Shown: piece after piece, positions 1 to 5,964 of the stretch | How positions within the stretch are numbered: the stretch's first letter is position 1 | Layout: each line of letters begins with the position of its first letter | Source of the DNA: Rickettsiales bacterium | GTDB taxonomy: Bacteria; Pseudomonadota; Alphaproteobacteria; Rickettsiales; Deianiraeaceae | Assembly: GCA_947485035.1 (NCBI GenBank) | Contig: CANKQN010000013.1 | Location: 1 to 13,666, forward strand | Reading direction: 5' to 3' | Length of the DNA: 13,666 nt | Notes under the pieces: generated by a model | What the model saw: only the letters and a program-made list of their open reading frames with translations | Databases searched by the model: none | What the model was told of the DNA's origin: nothing | Translations under genes and position numbers: made by a program

Positions 1-163
1 AGAAAAGCACAAACATGCTTCAATGTTTTCAAATATTTTTGCGAGATAAACTCAAACAAAAAACTTTTTTACGAAAACATTACTTTTCTATGTAACACTT
101 AGAATACTGGGAATTTCAAATGTCAAGTCTTTTTTCTTGATTTTTTTAAAAAATATTATTTAA
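1..163. other. Left-edge intergenic region, possible end of an upstream gene
   Basis: Two plus-strand frames are open from the window edge: one to TAG at 100-102 and one to TAA at 93-95. Either could be the C-terminus of a gene whose body lies outside the window. Both are about 30 codons, too short in such A+T-rich DNA to choose between them, and I recognise no family. The rest carries a weak terminator-like hairpin (123-147) and a -10-like TATTAT at 154-159 that could start the DUF2628 gene transcript. Confidence 0.25.
123..147 (+). terminator. Weak candidate intrinsic terminator of the upstream gene
   Basis: TCAAG (123-127) pairs with CTTGA (136-140), with a possible extra G-U pair, and seven T follow directly (141-147). 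The stem is short and A+U-rich, so this is only suggestive. It sits 20-30 bp after the two possible stop codons at the left edge, where a terminator for an incoming plus-strand gene would be expected. Confidence 0.3.
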
Positions 164-187
164 GTGAATTTAATTGAAGACAACACT

Positions 188-592
188 GTGAAAACATATA
201 CTATATATTCCAAAAAAGAAACGAAAAACATCAATTCCATAAAGGATATTTCCGCATTGGCGTTCGTGAAATATGGCTTCAATTGGCTTTACTGTGCTGA
301 TGTAATAAATATTTTATATTCACTAAAAAAACGGTGCTATCTTGCAATTTTTATCATAATTGTATTTTATTTCATCGCACCGGAAGCCCTTATTTTGCAA
401 ATTATTATTACTCTTTGCTTTGGGTTTTTATTTTATGAGCTTGAAATACTTTCGTTAAAAGCGAGGGGGTATAAAATCATTGGCACGGTTGAGGCAAAAA
501 ACGCAAAACAAGCACGAGAACTCTTCACAAAAGAATATATATTGGTTGATTGCGATGGTAATAAGAAAAGTATTTTTGTAAAAAGCTCATGA
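188..592 (+). CDS. DUF2628-family small membrane protein
   Basis: This 134-residue protein matches the DUF2628 pattern. It starts KTYTIY, has an AFVKYGFNW segment near residues 25-33 (the family's F-V-x-x-G-F-x-W signature), and two hydrophobic segments at about 51-64 and 67-85. It ends with LKARGYKIIGTVEA near 91-103 and a soluble C-terminal tail. The molecular role of DUF2628 is unknown; alphaproteobacterial members often lie near histidine biosynthesis genes, which is not the case here. I chose GTG 188 because GAAGA lies 7 nt upstream and the protein then begins as family members do. GTG 164 in the same frame (142 aa) has no Shine-Dalgarno and follows an in-frame stop. The gene ends in an ATGA overlap with the next gene, so the two are probably translationally coupled. 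Confidence 0.7.
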   Translation: MKTYTIYSKKETKNINSIKDISALAFVKYGFNWLYCADVINILYSLKKRCYLAIFIIIVFYFIAPEALILQIIITLCFGFLFYELEILSLKARGYKIIGTVEAKNAKQARELFTKEYILVDCDGNKKSIFVKSS

Positions 593-1659
593 TGATATAT
601 CAAAAATATCTAATTAAGCTTTGTATTGTCTCGTTTTTCAGAATGACGCTATTTCTTTCGTCCATTTTAATTGCCGTGAAAACTTTAAACATTGCAAGTA
701 ACCTTGCTGATGAATCGATTGTTAGCGTACAAGATGTTCTTGTTGTATCCTTTCATATCATACCATACATAATATACACAATTTTACCTTTTTCAGCCGG
801 CATTGCAACAGTTATTGTAATACACAACCTTCTTGCAACGTCGCAAATTGCAATTTTAAAGAACGCAGGAGTTTCCAGCTTCAAAATTTTCAAACCACTT
901 GCAATTGTTGGTGGCGGAATTGCAATATTCATGATATTCACATCGTTTTTTATTCTTCCCAAAACAACACAAATTCGCAACGAGGTTCAAAATTCCATTA
1001 TGAAATCGAAAATTAAAAACTTCATAATTCCGGATTCAATTAAAATGCTTGAAAATGTGACGATTGTAACATCGCCGTATAACTCCCTCAAACACATTCC
1101 AATAACATTCATACATCAAGATTCCCAAGACGGCGAATTTGTGTTCGTTGGAAATATTCAAGAAACTTGGTCGAATTTTCAAATGCTTGGAATTAATGCA
1201 AATAACGCAACAATTCTTACCACAAGTAAAACGGCGGAAGATCTTGTGAAATTTCAAAAGCTTGAAACTCAAATAAACTTTTTTGCAAACGAAGAAACCG
1301 AGTCATATTTGAAACACCTAAATATATTCAGCCTTTTCAAGGAATATCAATCAACAAAAAGTGTGAAGTGTATTAAGGAATTAAACAGAAGAATAATTCC
1401 ATCGCTTTCGGTGTTAATTATAATATTCACACTTACAACGCTGACAATTAAGTTCTATCGCAACAGGGCGGGATATCGACTCTCGCACATTGCGTTTATT
1501 AGTATAATTTTAATATATACAATATTCATTCCAAATAACATCAATGATGCTTTTCACACTCACGCAACTTTTTGGGTTGTTTACACAAATACCGCCTTGA
1601 CATTTGCATTTGTGTACTTAGTAGATAAAAAGCAATTTTTATATAAAAAACATGTTTGA
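589..1659 (+). CDS. lptF: LptF/LptG-family LPS export permease (YjgP/YjgQ)
   Basis: This 356-residue inner-membrane protein belongs to the LptF/LptG family, which with LptB extracts lipopolysaccharide from the inner membrane and hands it to LptC/LptA. The N-terminus (IYQKYLIK) and the layout fit: membrane segments at about 13-35, 52-80 and 103-123, a periplasmic beta-rich domain at about 125-250, the conserved ELNRR motif (264-268) before the C-terminal bundle, then segments at about 270-288, 300-315 and 328-345. Length matches the usual 350-370. LptF fits better than LptG because of the opening Y-x-x-Y-L, but the paralogues are hard to separate by eye. The start overlaps the DUF2628 stop (ATGA), with a second ATG directly after it. 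Its stop overlaps nuoK by 8 nt. The partner paralogue and lptB are not in the window. Confidence 0.78.
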   Translation: MMIYQKYLIKLCIVSFFRMTLFLSSILIAVKTLNIASNLADESIVSVQDVLVVSFHIIPYIIYTILPFSAGIATVIVIHNLLATSQIAILKNAGVSSFKIFKPLAIVGGGIAIFMIFTSFFILPKTTQIRNEVQNSIMKSKIKNFIIPDSIKMLENVTIVTSPYNSLKHIPITFIHQDSQDGEFVFVGNIQETWSNFQMLGINANNATILTTSKTAEDLVKFQKLETQINFFANEETESYLKHLNIFSLFKEYQSTKSVKCIKELNRRIIPSLSVLIIIFTLTTLTIKFYRNRAGYRLSHIAFISIILIYTIFIPNNINDAFHTHATFWVVYTNTALTFAFVYLVDKKQFLYKKHV

Positions 1660-1993
1660 ATTTAATGTGCCATTGACGCACTTTGTGGGTCTTGCAATTT
1701 TTCTCTTCTCTATTGGAATTTTTGGCCTGCTTTACAATAGGAAGTCCATCATCAACATTTTAATCACCATCGAAATAATGCTTCTTGCTGTGAACATTAA
1801 CTTTGTGGCATTTTCAGCATTCAGTTCAAATCCAATTGGTCAACTTTTTGTGATATTCATTCTAACTGTTGCTGCGGCAGAAATTGCGATTGGTCTTGCA
1901 ATTTTGATCATTCACTACCGCCAAACCGGAGACATAACCATTGGCTCCATTGAAGCAATATCCGATTCACAAACTGCCTCAAAGATTGTTTAG
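1652..1993 (+). CDS. nuoK: NADH-quinone oxidoreductase subunit K
   Basis: NuoK is the smallest core membrane subunit of respiratory complex I and takes part in proton translocation. The 113 residues give three membrane segments (about 9-27, 34-57 and 63-88). Two acidic residues in helices 2 and 3, E41 and E77, are 36 apart, exactly as E36 and E72 of the E. coli subunit. Flanking sequence is also typical: TIEIMLLAVNINFVAFS and FILTVAAAEIAIGLAI. A short polar tail after residue 93 makes it slightly longer than the common 100-105. It overlaps the lptF stop by 8 nt (ATGTTTGA), so it is probably translated with that gene. nuoJ and nuoL, its near-universal neighbours, are absent on both sides, which is unusual. 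Confidence 0.93.
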   Translation: MFEFNVPLTHFVGLAIFLFSIGIFGLLYNRKSIINILITIEIMLLAVNINFVAFSAFSSNPIGQLFVIFILTVAAAEIAIGLAILIIHYRQTGDITIGSIEAISDSQTASKIV

Positions 1994-2108
1994 AATTTGT
2001 CATCATCACACATCTGAGCCACCACAAAACCGATTTTGCCTTGTTACCCTTCTTAAAATTCACCATTCGGGGGGTGCAACATTTTCGGCGGATAGCTTTT
2101 CGCTTCAC
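1908..2108 (-). CDS. Hypothetical basic small ORF antisense to the nuoK 3' end (speculative)
   Basis: This 66-codon minus-strand frame begins at GTG 2108-2106. Its first 38 or so codons are intergenic and very basic (KRKAIRRKCCTPRM at the start, then FKKGNKAKS and a Trp-Trp pair). The rest runs antisense into nuoK. Family unknown. There is no good Shine-Dalgarno, and the antisense part has no independent support, so chance is a serious alternative. The intergenic part is the piece worth searching. Confidence 0.15.
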   Translation of the reverse strand: MKRKAIRRKCCTPRMVNFKKGNKAKSVLWWLRCVMMTNSKQSLRQFVNRILLQWSQWLCLRFGGSE

Positions 2109-2120
2109 TTTAAGCTATCC
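2090..2120. other. Perfect 9-bp hairpin in the intergenic region
   Basis: GGATAGCTT (2090-2098) and AAGCTATCC (2112-2120) are exact reverse complements around a 13-nt loop. No T-tract follows on either strand, so this is not a standard intrinsic terminator. It could be part of a structured RNA on either strand or a protein-binding site. The surrounding sequence is richer in G+C than the rest of the intergenic region. Confidence 0.5.
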
Positions 2121-2190
2121 ACAAAAACATTGCCTTTTGCATAACAATCCCTAGCTTCCTCATTAACATTTTTGCAAATAAATCATTCAT
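2110..2190 (-). CDS. Hypothetical small ORF, 26 codons (speculative)
   Basis: This minus-strand frame begins at ATG 2190-2188 and ends at TAA 2112-2110. It encodes a short peptide starting MNDLFAKMLMRKLG, with mixed basic and hydrophobic residues. It lies downstream of the leftward extended -10 at 2245-2237. Its stop is followed after one nucleotide by the GTG of a second, basic small frame. I see no convincing ribosome-binding site and recognise no family. It may instead be non-coding RNA or chance, and is listed only because of the promoter and the tandem arrangement. Confidence 0.15.
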   Translation of the reverse strand: MNDLFAKMLMRKLGIVMQKAMFLWIA

Positions 2191-2220
2191 GAGGCATATG
2201 CAGAATTTTTTTCTTTTTTT
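2185..2220 (+). terminator. Candidate terminator of the DUF2628-lptF-nuoK unit
   Basis: ATTC (2185-2188) plus TG (2190-2191, after one bulged A) can pair with CAGAAT (2201-2206) around a 9-nt loop. The stem is followed by T7-C-T7 (2206-2220). The stem is imperfect but the U-tract is strong. It lies about 190 bp after the nuoK stop and before the plsX promoters. Confidence 0.3.
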
Positions 2221-2236
2221 AATTTTGTATCACCAT

Positions 2237-2245
2237 AGTATAACA
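2237..2245 (-). promoter_or_regulatory. Candidate leftward extended -10 promoter element
   Basis: The minus strand reads TGTTATACT, an extended -10 (TG-N-TATACT). No good -35 hexamer lies at the normal distance, which is acceptable for the extended class. Transcription would start near 2230 and run left through the hairpin at 2120-2090 into the antisense strand of nuoK. The same 9-mer occurs on the plus strand at 2336-2344, so the two would form a divergent pair. Confidence 0.3.
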
Positions 2246-2335
2246 CTTAGATGTTTGCATGAGGAAAGAATTCAATCACGGAAAGGGTTTTAGTGAGTTG
2301 ACTTTTGAAAATGAAATCTGGATTTTTTCTTTTTT

Positions 2336-2357
2336 TGTTATACTGTAATATTACAGT
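2336..2357 (+). promoter_or_regulatory. Extended -10 overlapped by a 16-bp perfect palindrome (operator-like)
   Basis: TGTTATACT (2336-2344) matches an extended -10 element. ACTGTAATATTACAGT (2342-2357) is an exact 16-bp palindrome that begins inside the -10 hexamer and covers the expected transcription start, the classic place for a repressor site. A further half-site-like ATACAGT follows at 2359-2365. The half-sites are CTGT-N6-ACAG, two bases closer than an enterobacterial LexA box (CTGT-N8-ACAG), so I do not assign a regulator. The downstream gene is plsX, about 150 nt away. Confidence 0.45.
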
Positions 2358-2461
2358 GATACAGTTGGGCTGACAAAATAAGAAAAGTTTTTGCGGCAAC
2401 AACCTACGTTTGAACACACAAAGCAAATTGGAAAAGAATTTGATTGACTTTTGAATATATT

Positions 2462-2491
2462 TTGAAAATAAAGATATTTTTACGATATAAA
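2462..2491 (+). promoter_or_regulatory. Probable plsX promoter, TTGAAA-18-TATAAA
   Basis: TTGAAA (2462-2467) and TATAAA (2486-2491) are each one base from consensus with an 18-nt spacer. Transcription would begin near 2498, leaving a leader of only about 10 nt with AGGA at 2501-2504 just before the ATG at 2507. A+T-rich DNA produces such matches by chance, so confidence is moderate. Confidence 0.45.
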
Positions 2492-2506
2492 ATATTTATT
2501 AGGACG

Positions 2507-3541
2507 ATGAAAATCACAATAGCAATTGACCTTATGGGTGGCGATAAAGCACCGAAATCAACAATTGAAGGGCTTAAAATTGCGCTTGAAAGCCACAAAG
2601 ATGTTCACTTTTTGTGCTTTGGTTCTGCTGTAACAATTAAGCGGGCGAAAAAATCGCTGAAAAATCGCTGTGAATTTTTTGAATCAACAGACGACATAAC
2701 CGCAGAAGACAAAGTTTCAATTGCTGTTCGCAAAAAGGAATCATCAATGTCCCTTGCAATTAAGGCGACGCAGGAAGGAAGGTCTCATGCAACGATATCA
2801 TCTGGAAATACTGGTGCTTTGATGAGTATATCCAAGCTTTACTATCGCACAATTGAAGAGATAACTCGCCCTGCAATTTGCACGGTAATTCCAACAATTC
2901 AATCCGTTTCCGTTTTACTTGATATGGGTGCAAACACCGAATGTTCACCGCAAAATTTCCTTGAATTTGGAATTATGGGGTCTGCGTTTTTGAAATCTGC
3001 TTTTAATATTGAAAACCCAACTGTTGGAATTTTGAACATTGGAACGGAGGAAAACAAAGGCACGGCACTTGTTCAAGAAGCTTATGCTTTGTTTCAAAAC
3101 TCACCGCTAGCCAAAAACTTCACAGGTTTCATTGAAGGTGACACGCTTCATAATGGAGTAACGAATGTAATAGTAACGGACGGTTTTACCGGAAATATTG
3201 CACTGAAATCGATGGAAGGTTCGGGGAAGACTATGAAATTTTTCTTGAAGAAATATCTAATGTCATCAATTTTGGGGAAAATTGCTGTTGCAATTGCCTA
3301 CCCTTGCTTCAAGAAAATTCATAAAAAAATTGATCCAAACAACTATAACGGTGCAATGTTTCTTGGTCTAAATGGAATTACGGTGAAAAGCCATGGTTCA
3401 AGTAATGCAAAGGGTTTTGCAAATGCAATAACAACAACTTGCAACTTAGTTGAATCGGGCATTAACGAGCAGCTTCGCAGCGAAATTCATGCAATTCATA
3501 AAGAACACAACGAAACATTAGAGGTTGCGGAAAATAAATAA
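2507..3541 (+). CDS. plsX: Phosphate acyltransferase PlsX
   Basis: PlsX converts acyl-ACP plus inorganic phosphate to acyl-phosphate, the donor for PlsY in the first step of membrane phospholipid synthesis. It is a peripheral membrane enzyme. The 344 residues are the normal length and show family motifs in order: IDLMGGDKAPKS (7-18), SSGNTGALM (98-106), RPAICTVIPT (121-130), LLDMGANTEC (137-146), GILNIGTEENKG (174-185), GFIEGD (207-212) and VTDGFTGNIALKSMEG (223-238), with a GLNGITVKSHGSS segment near the C-terminus. I chose ATG 2507 because the protein then begins MKITIAIDLMGG as in relatives, with AGGA just upstream. The frame is open back to 2444 but that stretch is not conserved-looking. 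fabH, its usual downstream partner, is missing; hisS follows after 6 nt, suggesting co-transcription. Confidence 0.95.
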   Translation: MKITIAIDLMGGDKAPKSTIEGLKIALESHKDVHFLCFGSAVTIKRAKKSLKNRCEFFESTDDITAEDKVSIAVRKKESSMSLAIKATQEGRSHATISSGNTGALMSISKLYYRTIEEITRPAICTVIPTIQSVSVLLDMGANTECSPQNFLEFGIMGSAFLKSAFNIENPTVGILNIGTEENKGTALVQEAYALFQNSPLAKNFTGFIEGDTLHNGVTNVIVTDGFTGNIALKSMEGSGKTMKFFLKKYLMSSILGKIAVAIAYPCFKKIHKKIDPNNYNGAMFLGLNGITVKSHGSSNAKGFANAITTTCNLVESGINEQLRSEIHAIHKEHNETLEVAENK

Positions 3542-3547
3542 TAATAT

Positions 3548-4774
3548 ATGCAAAATAAAAACGACGACTTCCAAAAACCACGAGGAACACAGGACATCTT
3601 CTTTGCAAATTACGATAAATTCGAAACAATTATAAATTGTGCTTCTGCGGTTGGAAAATTGCATAATTTTAACACAATTCGCACGCCAACATTTGAACAT
3701 TCATCACTTTTTGAGCGTAACCTTGGCGAAACATCAGATGCCGTTTCAAAGGAACTTTATCGCTTTGAAGATGCAGGACAAAGAAAATTAGCCCTTCGTC
3801 CCGAATTTACCGCGGGCATTGTTCGTGCATTTTTGGAAAATCACGAGTTAAACTCACATCCAGCGCCGCTTCGTTTGTTTTCATGGGGGCAAATTTTTCG
3901 GTATGACCGCCCAAAAAAAGGTCGCTACCGTGAATTTCACCAAATAAATTTCGAATGTTTTAACGAAAGTTCGGATATTATTGCCTTTGCCGTTGCCATT
4001 GAGATTCTACAAAACCTTGGCGTGCTTGGAAAAGTGAAGCTTTTGCTGAATTATCTTGGCGATGCAAAAGCGCCATACACAAACGCACTTCAGGAGTATT
4101 TCACGAAAAATGTTGATAATCTTTCAGAATTGAGCAGATCTCGCCTTGAAAAAAATCCTCTTCGAATTTTGGACAGCAAGGAAAAACAAGATATTGCCCT
4201 TCTTGATGGTGTTCCAAGAATTTCAGATTTTCACTCTGAAAAAGATCAAATCGCCATTGAAAAAATCGTCAAATTCCTTTCCACAATTGAAAATTTACAT
4301 TTCAGTATTGACGAAAGCCTTGTTCGTGGGCTGGACTATTACACAGGTGTAATTTTCGAATTTGTCGCACCAATTTCCGAAAATGGCGAAAATTTAGCGG
4401 TTTTAGGTGGCGGTAGATATGACGCACTTGTTTCACAAATGGGCGGAAAACAGACAAACGCCATTGGTTTTGGTGGTGGCATTGAAAGGCTTATGTTGAT
4501 TGTAAATTCCACACCTGAAAGTAAACAAATTTTTATTTTAACGACGCAGGAAGTTAATACTTTTGAGATCATAAATCGTCTAAAAAACGACTACCAAAAC
4601 GCCTCGTTTCAAGAAATTTGCGTTGAGAAAAATAAAATCGGGAAAACACTGCAAAAACTTTCAACAATACCAAACTCATTTGCAATCGTAATTGGTGAAA
4701 GGGAGTTAAAGGAAAAAAGTGCAATGCTAAAAAACCTGAACGAAAATCAAGAAATTGCCACAATTGTTCTATAA
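3548..4774 (+). CDS. hisS: Histidyl-tRNA synthetase
   Basis: HisRS is a class II aminoacyl-tRNA synthetase that attaches histidine to tRNA-His in the cytoplasm. The 408 residues are near the usual 410-425. Motif 1 region starts at PRGTQDIF (11-18), and LRPEFTAG is at 83-90. Motif 2 is FRYDRPKKGRYREFHQ (117-132). The histidine-binding signatures are LVRGLDYYTG (258-267) and GGGRYD (287-292), and motif 3 is GFGGGIERL (307-315). The C-terminal anticodon-binding domain (about 325-408) is slightly short. Motif 2 is the ordinary bacterial R-P-x-K-G-R-Y-R-x-F type, not the divergent form found in alphaproteobacteria whose tRNA-His lacks G-1. It starts 6 nt after the plsX stop and very likely shares its transcript. 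Confidence 0.96.
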   Translation: MQNKNDDFQKPRGTQDIFFANYDKFETIINCASAVGKLHNFNTIRTPTFEHSSLFERNLGETSDAVSKELYRFEDAGQRKLALRPEFTAGIVRAFLENHELNSHPAPLRLFSWGQIFRYDRPKKGRYREFHQINFECFNESSDIIAFAVAIEILQNLGVLGKVKLLLNYLGDAKAPYTNALQEYFTKNVDNLSELSRSRLEKNPLRILDSKEKQDIALLDGVPRISDFHSEKDQIAIEKIVKFLSTIENLHFSIDESLVRGLDYYTGVIFEFVAPISENGENLAVLGGGRYDALVSQMGGKQTNAIGFGGGIERLMLIVNSTPESKQIFILTTQEVNTFEIINRLKNDYQNASFQEICVEKNKIGKTLQKLSTIPNSFAIVIGERELKEKSAMLKNLNENQEIATIVL

Positions 4775-4781
4775 ATTTTCA

Positions 4782-4810
4782 TTGATTTTTAATATTTTGC
4801 GATTTACTAA
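4782..4810 (+). promoter_or_regulatory. Weak candidate pstA promoter
   Basis: TTGATT (4782-4787) and TACTAA (4805-4810) are separated by 17 nt in the 56-nt gap between hisS and pstA. The -10 is poor. pstA may instead be read through from hisS, since no terminator is visible in the gap. Confidence 0.25.
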
Positions 4811-4830
4811 ATATTCAACAAAAAACAGAT

Positions 4831-5955
4831 ATGCTTAAAACACAAAGTCCTTTTCTTAAAAGAAGATATCGCAAGGCGTTGATTTTTCAATCATTTTCAA
4901 TGTTTGCTGCGTTGTTTTGCTTTTTTATACTTGGAACTTTCATCTTTTCCATAACAAAAAATGCAATTTTGCCACTGAAAACCGTCGAGATTTACTACGA
5001 TTCCAAACTTGAAACATTCATTTATGAAAATATTGAGCACAATAAAATAGAAAATTTCTTCCCAAAATCAATTAAATACGACAAACGCACAAATTCAGAA
5101 TTCTGGACACCCGTAAAATACGATTTCAAAAAATATGTGCTGAAAAACACATCAATTCACGAATCACTCACGCTCGATTACGATAAAATTCTTGCATACG
5201 CAAAACAAAATAACACGCTGAAAACAGGTTTTAACTGGAATTTTTTCAAAAACAATAACTCAATATACCCCGAAGTTGCAGGCATTAAAGGTGCAACAAT
5301 TGGCTCAATTTATGTCCTTTTAATCTTCATAGTTCTCACAATTCCAGCGGGAATTCTTGTAGGACTTTACATATCTGAGTTCCTCAATCAAGGAAAGGTT
5401 AAATCTATGCTTAAAATTAATATTCAAAACCTCGCATCAATTCCTTCCATTATTTACGGAATAATCGTGCTGAACATTTTTGTCAATATGTTCGAATTTA
5501 GCCGTGCCTCCGCTCTCATCGGTGGAATTGCACTGGCACTTTTAATCCTTCCAATGATTATCATGATCACATACAACGCCGCCTCAATGGTTCCACAGGG
5601 TTATAAAGATTCCGCACTTTCGCTAGGTTTAAGCAATGTTCAAGCAACTTTCATCATAACACTTCCGCTTTCAATGCCGCGAATTATCACCGGCATTTTG
5701 CTTTCAATTGCACGAGCGGCCGGCGAAACAGCTCCGCTAATAATCGTTGGAATGGCGTTTTTTTCAAGCTCCACACCAAAATCCATCATTAATGAATCAA
5801 CAACAACACTGCCACTTCAAATTTTTCTCTGGACAAGTGACCCTGCAGAGGCCTTCATAGAATACGCATCGGCAGGCATTATGGTTTTCATAATTTTCCT
5901 CACGGTGATAAACTTTTTCGTGCATATCATTCGAAACAAGCTGCAAAAATCTTAA
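4831..5955 (+). CDS. pstA: Phosphate ABC transporter permease PstA
   Basis: PstA is one of the two inner-membrane channel subunits of the high-affinity phosphate importer PstSCAB. The 374 residues show a first membrane segment at about 17-42 and then a long non-membrane insert (about 43-150), typical of the alphaproteobacterial PstA form (DUF3333-type N-terminal region). The transport domain follows, with ASIPSIIYG (202-210), the EAA-type cytoplasmic loop around YKDSALSLGLSNVQ (258-271) ending in ITLPLSMPRI, and the signature RAAGETAPLI (295-304). The start MLKTQSPFLKRRYRKA gives a basic cytoplasmic N-terminus. pstC and pstB, normally adjacent, are not here; pstS is 3 kb away on the other strand. 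Its stop lies 9 bp from the stop of the converging hemY-like gene, with no terminator visible. Confidence 0.9.
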   Translation: MLKTQSPFLKRRYRKALIFQSFSMFAALFCFFILGTFIFSITKNAILPLKTVEIYYDSKLETFIYENIEHNKIENFFPKSIKYDKRTNSEFWTPVKYDFKKYVLKNTSIHESLTLDYDKILAYAKQNNTLKTGFNWNFFKNNNSIYPEVAGIKGATIGSIYVLLIFIVLTIPAGILVGLYISEFLNQGKVKSMLKINIQNLASIPSIIYGIIVLNIFVNMFEFSRASALIGGIALALLILPMIIMITYNAASMVPQGYKDSALSLGLSNVQATFIITLPLSMPRIITGILLSIARAAGETAPLIIVGMAFFSSSTPKSIINESTTTLPLQIFLWTSDPAEAFIEYASAGIMVFIIFLTVINFFVHIIRNKLQKS

Positions 5956-5964
5956 AAATTTAGT

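Larger units (their letters stand above)
1994..2506. other. 513-bp intergenic region with structured and regulatory signals
   Basis: No recognisable protein gene fits here. The left part (about 2000-2160) is visibly less A+T-rich than the rest. It contains a run of six G (2069-2074), a perfect 9-bp hairpin (2090-2120) and two tandem small minus-strand frames. The middle has a candidate terminator (2185-2220) and a leftward extended -10 (2237-2245). The right part has a rightward copy of the same extended -10 with an overlapping 16-bp palindrome (2336-2357), two copies of TTGACTTTTGAA (2298, 2444) and the probable plsX promoter (2462-2491). The hairpin and higher G+C suggest a possible small RNA, but I could not match it to tmRNA, RNase P RNA, SRP RNA or a tRNA. 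Confidence 0.5.

Noticed and set aside
2029..2047. Minus-strand GGTAACAAGG resembling the 3' end of 16S rRNA
   Set aside because: The match is limited to about nine bases; the following sequence does not continue into the conserved 16S terminus.
1994..2330. tmRNA, RNase P RNA, SRP RNA or tRNA gene in the intergenic region
   Set aside because: I looked for the conserved pieces (tRNA T-arm and CCA end, the GAGGAAAGUCC core of RNase P, the GGAAGGNAGCAGCC core of SRP RNA, the tmRNA ends). Only short partial resemblances appear, such as GAGGAAAG at 2261-2268.
2342..2357. Palindrome as a LexA (SOS) box
   Set aside because: Half-sites are CTGT-N6-ACAG, not the CTGT-N8-ACAG of the enterobacterial box, and alphaproteobacterial LexA normally binds direct-repeat GTTC-type sites. 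No SOS gene is adjacent.
2444..2506. Longer plsX starting at TTG 2444
   Set aside because: The added residues are not PlsX-like, and they would overlap the best promoter match. ATG 2507 gives the conserved N-terminus and has AGGA upstream.
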